From Burkholderiales bacterium (GTDB lineage: Bacteria; Pseudomonadota; Gammaproteobacteria; Burkholderiales; SG8-41), in assembly GCA_036262035.1 (NCBI GenBank), contig DATAJS010000028.1:62001-126000 (forward strand): DNA of 64,000 nucleotides, written 5' to 3'. A model generated the notes under the pieces. That model was given only the letters and a program-made list of their open reading frames with translations. It was not told where the DNA came from and ran no database searches. A program made the translations under genes and the position numbers. Below, piece by piece: positions 45,121 through 53,930 of the stretch; position 1 is the stretch's first letter, and each line of letters starts with the position of its first letter.

Positions 45121-46113
45121 CTACCCGTCGATCTTGATGCGTGCCGACTTGATGACCTGCTTCCATCGCTCGTATTCCATGCGCATGAACTTCCCGAGCT
45201 CGGCCGGGCTCGTGCTCGCCGGCTCCGCGCCCTGGCTCGCGAATCGCTGCGCGAGCTCGCGATCCGCGAGCATGCGGACCATCTCGGCGTTGAGCTTGGC
45301 CACGATGTCCTTCGGCGTCGCTGCAGGAGCGAACAGCCCGTACCACGTCACGTATTCGAATCCCGGAAGGCCGGCTTCCGCAACCGTGGGGATCTCCGGA
45401 GCCGCCTGTGAGCGTCGGGCGCTGCCGACTGCGATGCCCTTCAGCTTGCCAGCCCGCACCTGGGGCAGTACAGACGGCATGCTGTTGAACATCAAGGAAA
45501 CCTGACCGGTAAGAAGATCCGTAACCGCGGGTGACGTTCCCTTGTACGGAATATGGACCATGTCGATGCCGGCCATCGATTTGAGCAGCTCCATGCCCAG
45601 ATGGTTCGGGCTGCCCGGCCCCACCGACGCGTAATTGATCTGTCCGGGACGCGTCTTGGCGAGCTGTATCAGCTCCTTGACCGAGTTGGGCGCGAACGAA
45701 GCGCTGAAGACGAGGATCTGCGGATTGATGACGATGCGGCTGATCGGCGCAAAGTCGTTGAACGCGTTATACGGCAGCTTCGAATTGAGCGCGGGGTTGA
45801 TCGAGAGTCCGGCGGACGTTCCGAGCAGCAGCGTGTACCCGTCCGGCGCCGCGCGTGCGACGACTTCGGTGCCGACGATGCCGCCCGCGCCGGCGCGGTT
45901 GTCGACGATGACCGGCTGCGACCACGCCTCTGTAAGCTTTTGCCCGACAGCGCGGGCGACGATATCCGTGGGGCCGCCCGGCGGATAGGTGACGACGATG
46001 CGGATCGGCTTGGTCGGGTAGGTGGATCCGCCCTTGGCGGGCGTTTGGGCTGCCTGGACGGCGGGGACTGTCAGCAGTGCGCTGCAGATACAGATACGCA
46101 GCGTACGCTGCAT
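45121..46113 (-). CDS. Bug-family periplasmic solute receptor (TTT receptor)
   Basis: About 330 aa. Start ATG 46113 with GAGGAGCAACC before it; the upstream in-frame extension is not family-like. Signal peptide ends near VPAVQAAQ. YPTKPIRIVVTYPPGGPTDIVAR, VVDNRAGAGGIVGTEVVA, NYASVGPGSPNHLGMELL and HIPYKGTSPAVTDLLTGQ are Bug-type. Third of three such receptors in this window; divergent from the threonine ammonia-lyase gene. Confidence 0.93.
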   Translation of the reverse strand: MQRTLRICICSALLTVPAVQAAQTPAKGGSTYPTKPIRIVVTYPPGGPTDIVARAVGQKLTEAWSQPVIVDNRAGAGGIVGTEVVARAAPDGYTLLLGTSAGLSINPALNSKLPYNAFNDFAPISRIVINPQILVFSASFAPNSVKELIQLAKTRPGQINYASVGPGSPNHLGMELLKSMAGIDMVHIPYKGTSPAVTDLLTGQVSLMFNSMPSVLPQVRAGKLKGIAVGSARRSQAAPEIPTVAEAGLPGFEYVTWYGLFAPAATPKDIVAKLNAEMVRMLADRELAQRFASQGAEPASTSPAELGKFMRMEYERWKQVIKSARIKIDG

Positions 46114-46247
46114 GGTTGCTCCTCGTGCGGGATGATTATTCGAACGCGGGCTACTGTAGCACACAGGGATCGCGTTCCCGTCCGCGTTGACCCTCGATAA
46201 ACCTTCCGCTATCGTCCGGCGCTTCATCTGAACGAGCCTTTCCCGCG

Positions 46248-47465
46248 GTGAACGTCACGCTACAGGACGTACAGTCCGCCGCCGAGCTCTTGCGCGGGCA
46301 CGTCGTCGATACGCCGTGCCTGCGCTCACGGACGCTGTCCGAGCTCACCGGTGCGCAGGTCTGGATAAAGTTCGAGAACCTCCAGTTCACCGCATCGTTC
46401 AAGGAGCGCGGCGCGCTCGCGAAGCTCGCGACGCTCTCCGAAGATCAGGGAAGACGCGGCGTCATCGCCGCATCGGCGGGCAATCACGCGCAGGGCGTCG
46501 CCTATCACGCGAAGCGCCTGGGCATCCCGGCAGTCATCGTGATGCCGCGTTACACGCCTTCGGTGAAAGTCGAGCGCACGCGCGCTTTCGGCGCCGAAGT
46601 GCTGCTCGCGGGAGACGGCTTCGACGACGCGAGGCTGCACGCGCTCGAGCTCGCGCCCAGCCTCGGTCTCGAGTTCGTGCATCCGTACGACGACCCGCAC
46701 GTCATCGCGGGCCAGGGAACGGTCGCGCTCGAAATGCTCGCGTGCGAGGCTTCGCTCGACATTCTCGTCGTGCCGGTGGGGGGCGGCGGGCTCATCTCCG
46801 GCGTCGCGACCGCGGCGAAAGGCCTGAAACCTTCGATCGAGGTGATCGGGGTTCAGTCGTCGCGCTTTCCGGGCGCGTATGCGGCCTTCAAAGGCCACGT
46901 GCCGCAATTCGGCACGAGCTCCATCGCCGACGGCATCGCAGTGCGCGAGCCCGGCGCGTTCATCCGCCGCTGCGGGCCCACGCTCGTGAACGACATGCTC
47001 CTCGTCGAGGAAGGCGACATCGAGCAGGCGATCGTGATGCTGCTCGAAGTGGAGAAGACCGTCGCGGAAGGCGCGGCCGCGGTCACGCTGGCGGCGCTGC
47101 TCACGCATCGCGAGCGCTTCGCCGGCAAACGCGTGGGGCTCGTCCTGTCGGGCGGCAACATCGATCCGCTCACGCTGGCGTTCATCATGGAGCGCGGGCT
47201 CGCGCGCTCGGGACGGCTGGCCCGCATCACGGTCGAGCTGCGGGACCTGCCGGGCGCGCTCGCGCAGGTCACATCCAGGCTCGCCGGGCTCGGCGCGAAC
47301 ATCGAGGAAGTGCATCACCAGCGCACGTTCACGCACCTGCCGTTGCAGAGCGCAGAAGTCGAGTTCGTGGTGCAGACGCGCAACCACGAGCACGTGCAGG
47401 AGGTGCTGGCGGAGCTCGAAAGGGCCGGCTTCCGACCACGCCTGCATGCCGCCGGAGGCGCTTAG
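46248..47465 (+). CDS. ilvA: Threonine ammonia-lyase with C-terminal ACT domain
   Basis: 405 aa from GTG 46248. PLP-binding Lys52 in FTASFKERGA, SAGNHAQGVAYHAKRLGIP and VVPVGGGGLISGVATAAK are the fold-type II signatures. Residues about 330-400 are a single ACT domain (RITVELRDLPGALAQVTSRL) for allosteric control. Length and the single ACT domain resemble the catabolic-type/short IlvA form rather than the E. coli biosynthetic enzyme of about 514 aa. Converts threonine to 2-oxobutanoate for isoleucine synthesis or catabolism. Confidence 0.93.
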   Translation: MNVTLQDVQSAAELLRGHVVDTPCLRSRTLSELTGAQVWIKFENLQFTASFKERGALAKLATLSEDQGRRGVIAASAGNHAQGVAYHAKRLGIPAVIVMPRYTPSVKVERTRAFGAEVLLAGDGFDDARLHALELAPSLGLEFVHPYDDPHVIAGQGTVALEMLACEASLDILVVPVGGGGLISGVATAAKGLKPSIEVIGVQSSRFPGAYAAFKGHVPQFGTSSIADGIAVREPGAFIRRCGPTLVNDMLLVEEGDIEQAIVMLLEVEKTVAEGAAAVTLAALLTHRERFAGKRVGLVLSGGNIDPLTLAFIMERGLARSGRLARITVELRDLPGALAQVTSRLAGLGANIEEVHHQRTFTHLPLQSAEVEFVVQTRNHEHVQEVLAELERAGFRPRLHAAGGA

Positions 47466-48043
47466 CGTCCCGATACCCCGGCGCCTCCGCCGCCCGTCGA
47501 GCCGGACGCAGCGCCGGTGCCGGATGCGCTTCCGCTCGCGGTCGAGCCCGCCGTCGTTCCGGTCCCGCCGTTCGTCAGCGACGGCACGTTACCCGTGAAG
47601 GTCGGCACGTTGCCCGTCAGCGAAGGCACCGATCCCGACGACAGCGTCGGCACGTTGCTGCCGAACGTCGGCACCGCCGGCACGGTCGGTCCGATCGAGC
47701 CCGCGGTGCCCGCGGTGTTCGTCGCAGGCGGCGTGACGACGGTGGTCGCGCCCGTGGTGCTGGTCGGAGGCAGTACGACGGCGCCGGTGCGTCCGGACAC
47801 ACCCGCACCGCTGGTCGTGGGGGGCGTGGTCGTGCCGGTCGTCGGGGGGGAGGAAGGCGTCGTGCTTCCGCTCACCACGCGCGGCACGGTGCCGCCGTCC
47901 GGCAGCAGGCAGACCACGTCGCGGTTGGCGCAGTAATCGGGCATCGAGGTGCGCTCGGTGGAATCCGCGGCGAAAGCGGGCGTGCCCGACAGCGTCCCGA
48001 GGACGCCCGCGAGAATCAGCTTCCGAGTGACAGTCATGGCCAT
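47462..48043 (-). CDS. Secreted Thr/Ser/Gly/Pro-rich low-complexity protein
   Basis: 193 aa. Signal peptide MAMTVTRKLILAGVLGTLSG, cleavage after AFA. Residues about 30-50 are non-repetitive with two Cys (DYCANRDVVCLLPDG); the rest is low-complexity, with TTG, GTT, PTT and GNVP-type repeats (VPTFGSNVPTLSSGSVPSLT). The disordered chain may be a surface or linker protein. It ends four bases inside the convergent ilvA gene. Unknown function. Confidence 0.7.
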   Translation of the reverse strand: MAMTVTRKLILAGVLGTLSGTPAFAADSTERTSMPDYCANRDVVCLLPDGGTVPRVVSGSTTPSSPPTTGTTTPPTTSGAGVSGRTGAVVLPPTSTTGATTVVTPPATNTAGTAGSIGPTVPAVPTFGSNVPTLSSGSVPSLTGNVPTFTGNVPSLTNGGTGTTAGSTASGSASGTGAASGSTGGGGAGVSGR

Positions 48044-48119
48044 GGCCTCGAAGTTGGGTCATGGTCACACTGCAAACCCCGGGCCGGGGCGCGACACTAA
48101 TTCAGGCGGGCGGGAGCCG

Positions 48120-49388
48120 CTACACGACGCCTTCCATGACCTGCACTTCGACGATGGTGCCGGGCGTGACGTTGCCCTGATCGGTCGGCAGGATGATGAA
48201 GCAGTTCGCTTCCGACATCGACCGCAATATGCCCGAGCCCTGCTCGCCGGTGACGCGCACGCTCCATTGGCCGTCGGCGCCACGCGACAGGATGCCGCGC
48301 TGGAACTCGGTGCGGCCGGGCGCTTTCTTGAGGCTGGACGTACAAGGCACCTTGAAGGTCGGCGACGGTTCGACCGGGTCTCTGCCCGACAGCTTGAGCA
48401 GCGCGTCGCGCACGAACTGATAGAACGTCACCATCACCGACACCGGGTTTCCCGGCAGTCCGAAGAAGTGCGCGCCGCCGACGCGCCCATAGGCGAGCGG
48501 CCGGCCGGGCTTCATCGCGATCTTCCAGAAGACCACTTCGCCGAGCTTGTTCAGCAGGTCCTTCACGAAATCGGCTTCGCCGACCGACACGCCCCCGCTC
48601 GTGATCACGACGTCGGCCGCGCCCGCGGCACGGTTGAACGCCTGCTCGAGCAGCGCCGGATCGTCGCGCACCACGCCCATGTCGAGCACCTCGCAGCCCA
48701 GGCGCTCGAGCATGCCGTGGATCGTGTAGCGGTTGCTGTCGTAGATCTGGCCTTCCTTCGGCACCGTGCCGATCGACACGAGCTCGTCGCCGGTGGAGAA
48801 GAACGCGACGCGCAGCTTGCGATACACCTCCAGCTCGGGGATGCCGAGCGAGGCGATGAGCCCGATCTCCGCCGGGCGCAGCGCCCGGCCGCGCTTGAGC
48901 GCCGGCGCGCCGGCCTGCAGGTCTTCGCCCGCGCGCCGCAGGTTCTGTCCCTTGCGGTGGCCGCCGCCGATGGTGACGCGGCCGTCGGCCGCTTTCACGT
49001 GCTCCTGCATGACGATGGTGTCGGCGCCGGTCGGCACGACACCGCCCGTCATGATGCGCACCGCGTCCCCCGCACCGACGTGGCCGCCGAACGGCGCGCC
49101 GGCGAACGAGCTGCCGGAGACGCGCAGCGTCACTTCGCCGTCGCTCTTCAGGTCCTCGAAGCGCACGGCATAGCCGTCCATCGCGGAGTTGTCGTGCGCG
49201 GGCACGTCGAGCGGCGAAATCACGTCGGCGGCGAGCACGCGGCCCAGGGCTGCGCGCACGTGCACGCGCTCGGTGGCGGTGACCGGCGCGAGAAAGCGCG
49301 CGATGACCTCTCGCGCCTTGTCGACGGGCATCGAATTCGGATCGTAGTCGTCCGCGCAGGAAAGCGCGGCGAGGGTGGGCTCGTTCAT
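48120..49388 (-). CDS. moeA: Molybdopterin molybdenumtransferase
   Basis: 422 aa. Inserts molybdate (or tungstate) into adenylylated molybdopterin to form the cofactor. MoeA features: VPAHDNSAMDGYAV near the N-terminus, GGVVPTGADTIVMQEHV, FFSTGDELV, ITSGGVSVGEADFVKD with the MoCF_biosynth loop, and FGLPGNPVS. Divergent from the tup regulator gene; the spacer holds two ATGCA-N6-TGCAY palindromes, so the same regulator could also control moeA. Confidence 0.95.
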   Translation of the reverse strand: MNEPTLAALSCADDYDPNSMPVDKAREVIARFLAPVTATERVHVRAALGRVLAADVISPLDVPAHDNSAMDGYAVRFEDLKSDGEVTLRVSGSSFAGAPFGGHVGAGDAVRIMTGGVVPTGADTIVMQEHVKAADGRVTIGGGHRKGQNLRRAGEDLQAGAPALKRGRALRPAEIGLIASLGIPELEVYRKLRVAFFSTGDELVSIGTVPKEGQIYDSNRYTIHGMLERLGCEVLDMGVVRDDPALLEQAFNRAAGAADVVITSGGVSVGEADFVKDLLNKLGEVVFWKIAMKPGRPLAYGRVGGAHFFGLPGNPVSVMVTFYQFVRDALLKLSGRDPVEPSPTFKVPCTSSLKKAPGRTEFQRGILSRGADGQWSVRVTGEQGSGILRSMSEANCFIILPTDQGNVTPGTIVEVQVMEGVV

Positions 49389-49473
49389 AACGCGACTCGT
49401 CTGTAGCTCGGGAATGACTCGATTCTAACCGCAGCGCCCATGGGACGCCGCGCCGCAAGGCGCGACGCCATAT

Positions 49474-49489
49474 ATGCAACCCCGTGCAC
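49474..49489. promoter_or_regulatory. Candidate operator 1 upstream of the tup regulator
   Basis: ATGCA-ACCCCG-TGCAC: a palindrome with 5-base arms (4 of 5 complementary) and a 6-base spacer, in the moeA/tup regulator intergenic region. Confidence 0.5.
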
Positions 49490-49540
49490 AGGTTTGCTGC
49501 CACGGTTCGCCTTGGGCATACTTGGCTCGACCGATCAAAT

Positions 49541-49556
49541 ATGCACGATCTTGCAT
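49541..49556. promoter_or_regulatory. Candidate operator 2 upstream of the tup regulator
   Basis: ATGCA-CGATCT-TGCAT: perfect 5-base arms and the same 6-base spacer as operator 1, 67 bases (about 6.4 helical turns) downstream. It overlaps an alternative start codon of the regulator, so it would block its own expression if bound. Confidence 0.55.
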
Positions 49557-49558
49557 GT

Positions 49559-50569
49559 ATGGGCATTCCTGTCGATTTTTCGGTGTCCTGGCTGAGCTCG
49601 GAACGTCTCGCCCCGGAGCGCGCTGAAACGCTGTTGCGGCTCGTCGCAGCCGTCGGACGCACCGGCTCACTGGCGCAGGCGGTGCGCGATCTGGGGGTTT
49701 CATACCGCCATGCGTGGGGGCTGCTGGGCGAAGGCGAAGCGGCTCTCGGCGCCCCGCTCGTGGTGCTGCAGCGCGGCCGCGGCGCGCGTCCCACGGCGTT
49801 GGGCGAGAAGCTCCTGTGGGCCGACGGCGTGGTGCGCAGCGCGCTCGAGCCGCACTTCGCGCAGTTGCGCCACGAGGTCGAAGCAGGCCTCGCCAAGGTG
49901 CTGCCGCAGCGCGCGCGCCGCCTGTCGATCTGCGCGAGCCACGATCTCGCGCTCTCCGAGCTTCCGCAGCTCTGCGCGGGGCGCGTCCAGCTCGACGTCG
50001 ACTTTCGCGGCTCCGACGAATGCCTCGCCGCGCTGGCCAACGGCAAATGCGATATCGCGGGCTTCCACGTGGCGGACGCGCTGCCGCGTGCGGCCGCCGC
50101 CGCCGCCGCGCTCGGCCGCTGGCTGGATCCGAAAAAGCACGCGCTCATCCACTTCATCACGCGCGAGCAGGGGCTCATCGCCTCGCCCGATACGCATATC
50201 CGCGGCGTCAACGACCTCACGCGCGCCGGCGTGCGCTTCATCAATCGTCACAGCGGCGGTGACGATTCGGTGGCCGCGGCCGTGGCCGAAGGCCGCGCAG
50301 ACGCGGGTTTCGGCCTGAAAGCCGACGCGAACCGCTACCGCCTCGACTTCGTCCCGCTCGCGGTCGAGCGCTACTTCCTCGCGTTCGAACGCTCGTCGGC
50401 GCGCACGCCCGCTTTCCAGGCGCTGATGGAAGTGCTGTGCGGCCGCGAATTCGCGCGGCGGGTCGGGCGGCTTCCCGGCTACGACACCGCGAAAGCCGGC
50501 GCGCCGGCCGATCTCGACGCGGCGCTCAACTGGGTGAGCAAGCGCCCCGCCAGGCGGGCTGCTGCTTGA
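49559..50569 (+). CDS. ModE-type HTH regulator fused to a periplasmic-binding-like domain
   Basis: 336 aa from ATG 49559 (another ATG at 49541). Residues about 15-105 are a ModE/LysR-like HTH (AAVGRTGSLAQAVRDLGVSYRHAWGLL). Residues about 115-315 are a PBP-like ligand domain (LSICASHDLALSELPQ, DVDFRGSDECLAAL, CDIAGFHVAD) in place of TOBE. Such fusions are often encoded beside tungstate or molybdate transporters and sense the oxyanion or cofactor. Its stop overlaps the TTG of tupB. Confidence 0.88.
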   Translation: MGIPVDFSVSWLSSERLAPERAETLLRLVAAVGRTGSLAQAVRDLGVSYRHAWGLLGEGEAALGAPLVVLQRGRGARPTALGEKLLWADGVVRSALEPHFAQLRHEVEAGLAKVLPQRARRLSICASHDLALSELPQLCAGRVQLDVDFRGSDECLAALANGKCDIAGFHVADALPRAAAAAAALGRWLDPKKHALIHFITREQGLIASPDTHIRGVNDLTRAGVRFINRHSGGDDSVAAAVAEGRADAGFGLKADANRYRLDFVPLAVERYFLAFERSSARTPAFQALMEVLCGREFARRVGRLPGYDTAKAGAPADLDAALNWVSKRPARRAAA

Positions 50570-51270
50570 ACGGGCTGGGCGCGGCCTTCGGCGAAGCGTG
50601 GAAGCTCGTCGCCGGGCTCGACCCGCAGCTCCTTCATATTGTCGCTCTCAGCCTGCAGGTCAGTCTCACCGCGGTGCTCGTCGCCGCGATCGTCGGGTTA
50701 CCTCTCGGCGCATTGATCGCGGTGGAGCGGTTTGCGGGACGGCACACGCTGATCGTGCTGCTCAACGCATTGATGGGCCTGCCCCCCGTCGTGGTCGGCC
50801 TCGTCGTCTACCTGCTGCTGTCGCGCGCGGGACCGCTGGGCGAGCTCGGCCTGCTGTTCACCCCTTCCGCGATGGTGATCGCTCAGGCGGTGCTCGTGAC
50901 GCCGATCATCGCCGCGCTGTCGCGACAGACGCTCGAAGACGCATGGCGAGAGTATGAAGAGCAGTTGCGCTCGCTGGGCGCCGCGCGTTTCACCGCGGCG
51001 GTCACGCTGTTGTGGGACACGCGTTTTTCGCTCGTGACGATCGTGCTCGCGGGCTTCGGCCGCGCCGCGGCGGAAGTGGGGGCGGTGATGATCGTCGGCG
51101 GCAACATCGACGGCGTCACGCGCGTGATGACCACCACCATCGCGCTGGAGACGAGCAAAGGCGATCTTCCGCTCGCGCTCGGGCTCGGCCTCGTGCTGAT
51201 CGCACTGATCGTCACGCTCAACGCCGCCGCGAGCGTCCTCAAAGAGGTCACCGCGAGGCGCTACGGCTGA
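50566..51270 (+). CDS. tupB: Tungstate ABC transporter permease
   Basis: About 234 aa with five or six membrane helices. Start TTG overlaps the regulator stop (TTGA). EYEEQLRSLGAARFTAAVTLLW is the EAA-like loop that contacts the ATPase. NALMGLPPVVVGLVVYLLLSRAGPLGE and VGAVMIVGGNIDGVTRVMTT are TupB-typical. Its stop overlaps the tupC start (TGATG). Confidence 0.9.
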   Translation: MNGLGAAFGEAWKLVAGLDPQLLHIVALSLQVSLTAVLVAAIVGLPLGALIAVERFAGRHTLIVLLNALMGLPPVVVGLVVYLLLSRAGPLGELGLLFTPSAMVIAQAVLVTPIIAALSRQTLEDAWREYEEQLRSLGAARFTAAVTLLWDTRFSLVTIVLAGFGRAAAEVGAVMIVGGNIDGVTRVMTTTIALETSKGDLPLALGLGLVLIALIVTLNAAASVLKEVTARRYG

Positions 51271-51971
51271 TGCTGCCGCTCGTGCTCGACAAGGTGAGCT
51301 ACCGCGCGAACGGCAAGCGGATACTGACGAACATCACCGTCGAGATCGGCGTCGGTCCGCGCACGATCATCCTCGGCCCGAACGGGGCGGGCAAGAGCGT
51401 GCTCATGCGCATCTGCCACGGCCTGCTGCGTCCGAGCGAGGGCAGCGTGCGCTGGCTCGGCAATCCCCATGCGCGGCGCGTGGCGATGGTCTTCCAGCGC
51501 CCGGTCATGCTGCGGCGCTCGGCGATCGCGAACATCGAGTACGGGCTCCAGCTCGCCGGCGTCGCGCGCGCCGAGCGCAAGCTGCGCGCGCTGGACGTGC
51601 TCGAAGCGGTGGGGCTCGAGCACTGCGCGCATCAACCGGCGCGCCGGCTCTCCGGCGGCGAGCAGCAGAAGCTCGCGCTCGCGCGCGCATGGGCGCTTGG
51701 GCCCGAGGTGCTCTTTCTCGACGAGCCGACCGCGAACCTCGACCCGGCGGCGACGCGCGAGGTCGAGACCATCGTCGGCCAGATCCGCGCCGGCGGCACC
51801 AAGATCGTCATGACGACGCACAACCTCGGACAGGCGCGGCGCGCGGGCGACGAGATCCTGTTCATCAACGGCGGACGGCTCATCGAGCGCGCGTCGGTCG
51901 AGCGCTTCTTCACCCAACCCACGACCGCGGAAGCCGCATCGTTCATAAAAGGAGAACTGCCATGGAGCTGA
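51270..51971 (+). CDS. tupC: Tungstate ABC transporter ATP-binding protein
   Basis: 233 aa. Walker A GPNGAGKS at 36-43, Q-loop MVFQRPVML, signature LSGGEQQKLALAR, Walker B EVLFLDEPTANLD and H-loop MTTHNLGQARR. No TOBE domain, unlike ModC. Starts within the tupB stop and overlaps tupA by 10 bases, so the three transport genes are translated as one unit. Confidence 0.92.
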   Translation: MLPLVLDKVSYRANGKRILTNITVEIGVGPRTIILGPNGAGKSVLMRICHGLLRPSEGSVRWLGNPHARRVAMVFQRPVMLRRSAIANIEYGLQLAGVARAERKLRALDVLEAVGLEHCAHQPARRLSGGEQQKLALARAWALGPEVLFLDEPTANLDPAATREVETIVGQIRAGGTKIVMTTHNLGQARRAGDEILFINGGRLIERASVERFFTQPTTAEAASFIKGELPWS

Positions 51972-52795
51972 GGAGAAGATTCCTGCACGGGGCGCTCGTC
52001 GCGCTCGCGCTCACGCTCGCGCCCACCGCATGGGCGCAGCGCTTCATCACCGTCGCGTCGACGACGTCGACCGAGCAATCGGGCCTGTTCAAGCACCTCC
52101 TGCCGATCTTCGAGAAGAAGACCGGCATCCAGGTGCGCGTGGTCGCGCTCGGTACGGGGCAAGCGCTGGATCTCGCGCGTCGCGGCGACGCCGACGTGGT
52201 GTTCGTCCATGCCAGGTCGGCCGAAGAGAAATTCCTCGCCGAAGGTCACGGCGTGAAACGGCTGCCGGTCATGTACAACGACTTCGTGCTGATCGGACCG
52301 AAGAGCGATCCCGCCAAGGTCGCCGGCGGCAAGGACATCCTCGAAGCGCTGAAGAAAGTCAAAGCGGCCGGCGCGCCGTTCGTCTCGCGCGGCGACCGCA
52401 GCGGCACGCACATCGCCGAGCTCAATCTCTGGAAAGCGGCGGGCATCGACATCGCGAAGGAGAAAGGGCCCTGGTATCGCGACACCGGCCAGGGCATGGG
52501 ACCGGCGCTGAACAGCGCCTCGTCGATGAACGCCTACCTCCTCGCCGATCGCGGAACGTGGCTCGCGTTCAAGAACCGCGGCGACCTCAAGATCGAGGTC
52601 GAAGGCGACAAGCGGCTGTTCAACCAGTACGGCGTGATGCTCGTGAACCCGCAGAAGCACCCGAACGTGAAGCGTGCCGACGGCCAGGCTTTCATCGACT
52701 GGGTCGTGTCGCCGGAAGGGCAGAAGGCGATCGCCGATTACAAGATCGGCGGCGAGCAGCTTTTCTATCCCAACGCCGAGCACGCGGGTGCGTGA
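51962..52795 (+). CDS. tupA: Tungstate-binding periplasmic protein
   Basis: 277 aa. Signal peptide ends at APTAWA. The mature N-terminus FITVASTTSTEQSGLFKHL contains the TTST oxyanion-contact motif of TupA, distinct from the ModA motif. PFVSRGDRSGTHIAELNLW and YNDFVLIGP are other TupA signatures. TupA prefers tungstate with very high affinity in characterised cases; specificity here is from family. Confidence 0.93.
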   Translation: MELRRRFLHGALVALALTLAPTAWAQRFITVASTTSTEQSGLFKHLLPIFEKKTGIQVRVVALGTGQALDLARRGDADVVFVHARSAEEKFLAEGHGVKRLPVMYNDFVLIGPKSDPAKVAGGKDILEALKKVKAAGAPFVSRGDRSGTHIAELNLWKAAGIDIAKEKGPWYRDTGQGMGPALNSASSMNAYLLADRGTWLAFKNRGDLKIEVEGDKRLFNQYGVMLVNPQKHPNVKRADGQAFIDWVVSPEGQKAIADYKIGGEQLFYPNAEHAGA

Positions 52796-52816
52796 CGGAT
52801 CGGGCGCCGGGCGGCC

Positions 52817-53482
52817 TCAGTCCTTGCGGGCGACGAGCTCCGGAAACTGCTTCTGCAGATTGACGACCTTCGGCGCGTCGTGCACGACGATGTACGGATA
52901 CGTCGGATTGCGCTTCATGAAGTCCTGGTGGTAGGCCTCGGCCTCGTAATAAGCCTTGAGCGGCGCGAGCTCGGTCGCGATCGGCTTCCTGAACACCTTC
53001 GCGGCGTTGAGCTGCGCGATGTAGGCCTGCGCCACTTTCTTCTGCTCGTCGCTGGAATAGAAGATCGCCGAGCGGTATTGCGTGCCCACGTCCGGGCCCT
53101 GGCGGTTGACCTCGGTCGGATCGTGCGCCACGGAGAAGAACACCTGCAGCAGCTTGCCGTACGTGATCTGCGACGGGTCGTAGGTGATCTGCACCGATTC
53201 CGCGTGGCCGGTGCGGCCCGAGCTCACGACGTCGTATTTCGCGGTTTCCTTCGCGCCGCCGGCATAGCCCGACGTCACGTTCTTCACGCCCTTGAGCTGC
53301 TCGAAGACGCCTTCCACACCCCAGAAGCAGCCGCCGGCGAGCACCGCGGTCTCGGTGCGCTTGGGCGCGGCGAGCGGTGAATCCACGGTCGGTGCGGGAA
53401 GCGCCGAGGCTGCCAGCGCGGTGCCGCCGCCGAGTAACGCGGCTGCGAACGCCGCCACGGCGGATGTCATCAGTTTCTTCAT
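52817..53482 (-). CDS. msrA: Exported peptide-methionine (S)-S-oxide reductase
   Basis: 221 aa. Signal peptide (VAAFAAALLGGGTALAA) followed by the MsrA domain with catalytic GCFWG, Cys52, then GYAGG, YDVVSSGRTGHAESVQITYDP and QYRSAIFY. Repairs oxidised methionine in the periplasm. Lies convergent with tupA inside the Mo/W island; it may protect exposed metal-binding proteins, but this is inference. Confidence 0.93.
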   Translation of the reverse strand: MKKLMTSAVAAFAAALLGGGTALAASALPAPTVDSPLAAPKRTETAVLAGGCFWGVEGVFEQLKGVKNVTSGYAGGAKETAKYDVVSSGRTGHAESVQITYDPSQITYGKLLQVFFSVAHDPTEVNRQGPDVGTQYRSAIFYSSDEQKKVAQAYIAQLNAAKVFRKPIATELAPLKAYYEAEAYHQDFMKRNPTYPYIVVHDAPKVVNLQKQFPELVARKD

Positions 53483-53564
53483 GTTCGATCTCCTGAGAGT
53501 GTCCTTGCTCGCGTTGGTCGCCGAGTCCGGATTGAACTTACACGCCCGACGCTAAAATGTCCGC

Positions 53565-53930
53565 ATGCCACGTTACCCCGGTTTGACCCTGCGCATACTG
53601 ACGGGCGATTTTCCCGCGATGGGCCCCGGGAAGGCGCGGCTCATCAGCCTCATCGAGACCACCGGATCGATTTCCGCCGCGGCGCGCGAGATGGGCATGT
53701 CGTACCGCCGCGCCTGGCAGCTCGTCGAGGCGCTCAATGCGAGCTTCGACGAGCCGGTCGTCACCACCGCCGTGGGCGGCAAGCGCGGCGGCGGTGCGCT
53801 GGTGACCGACTTCGGCAAACGCATCGTCGACGCGTATTACCGCATGGAATCGAAAGCTTCGGCGGCCATCGCCGCGGATATCGCGAGGTTTTCGGCCCAT
53901 GTACGCAAACCGACGAAGCGCAGCTCCTAA
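53565..53930 (+). CDS. ModE-like HTH protein without the molybdate-binding domain
   Basis: 121 aa. GLTLRILTGDFPAMGPGKARLISLIETTGSIS and AAREMGMSYRRAWQLVEALN are the winged-helix part of ModE; TTAVGGKRGGGALVTDFGKRIVDAYY is its wing. The two TOBE (Mop) domains that bind molybdate in ModE are absent, so the length is less than half of E. coli ModE (262 aa). It must sense Mo in another way, with a partner or not at all. Convergent with xdhC by 4 bases. Confidence 0.9.
   Translation: MPRYPGLTLRILTGDFPAMGPGKARLISLIETTGSISAAAREMGMSYRRAWQLVEALNASFDEPVVTTAVGGKRGGGALVTDFGKRIVDAYYRMESKASAAIAADIARFSAHVRKPTKRSS

Noticed and set aside
45121..46227. Longer N-terminus of the third Bug receptor
   Set aside because: The extension has no signal peptide or family match, whereas ATG 46113 has a strong Shine-Dalgarno and a signal peptide.
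46316..48100. Long Arg-rich plus-strand frame across ilvA and the low-complexity gene
   Set aside because: Frame-shifted shadow of ilvA in the first half and antisense of the secreted protein in the second.
53565..53930. Full ModE regulator
   Set aside because: Only the winged-helix part is present and the frame stops cleanly; annotated as HTH-only.
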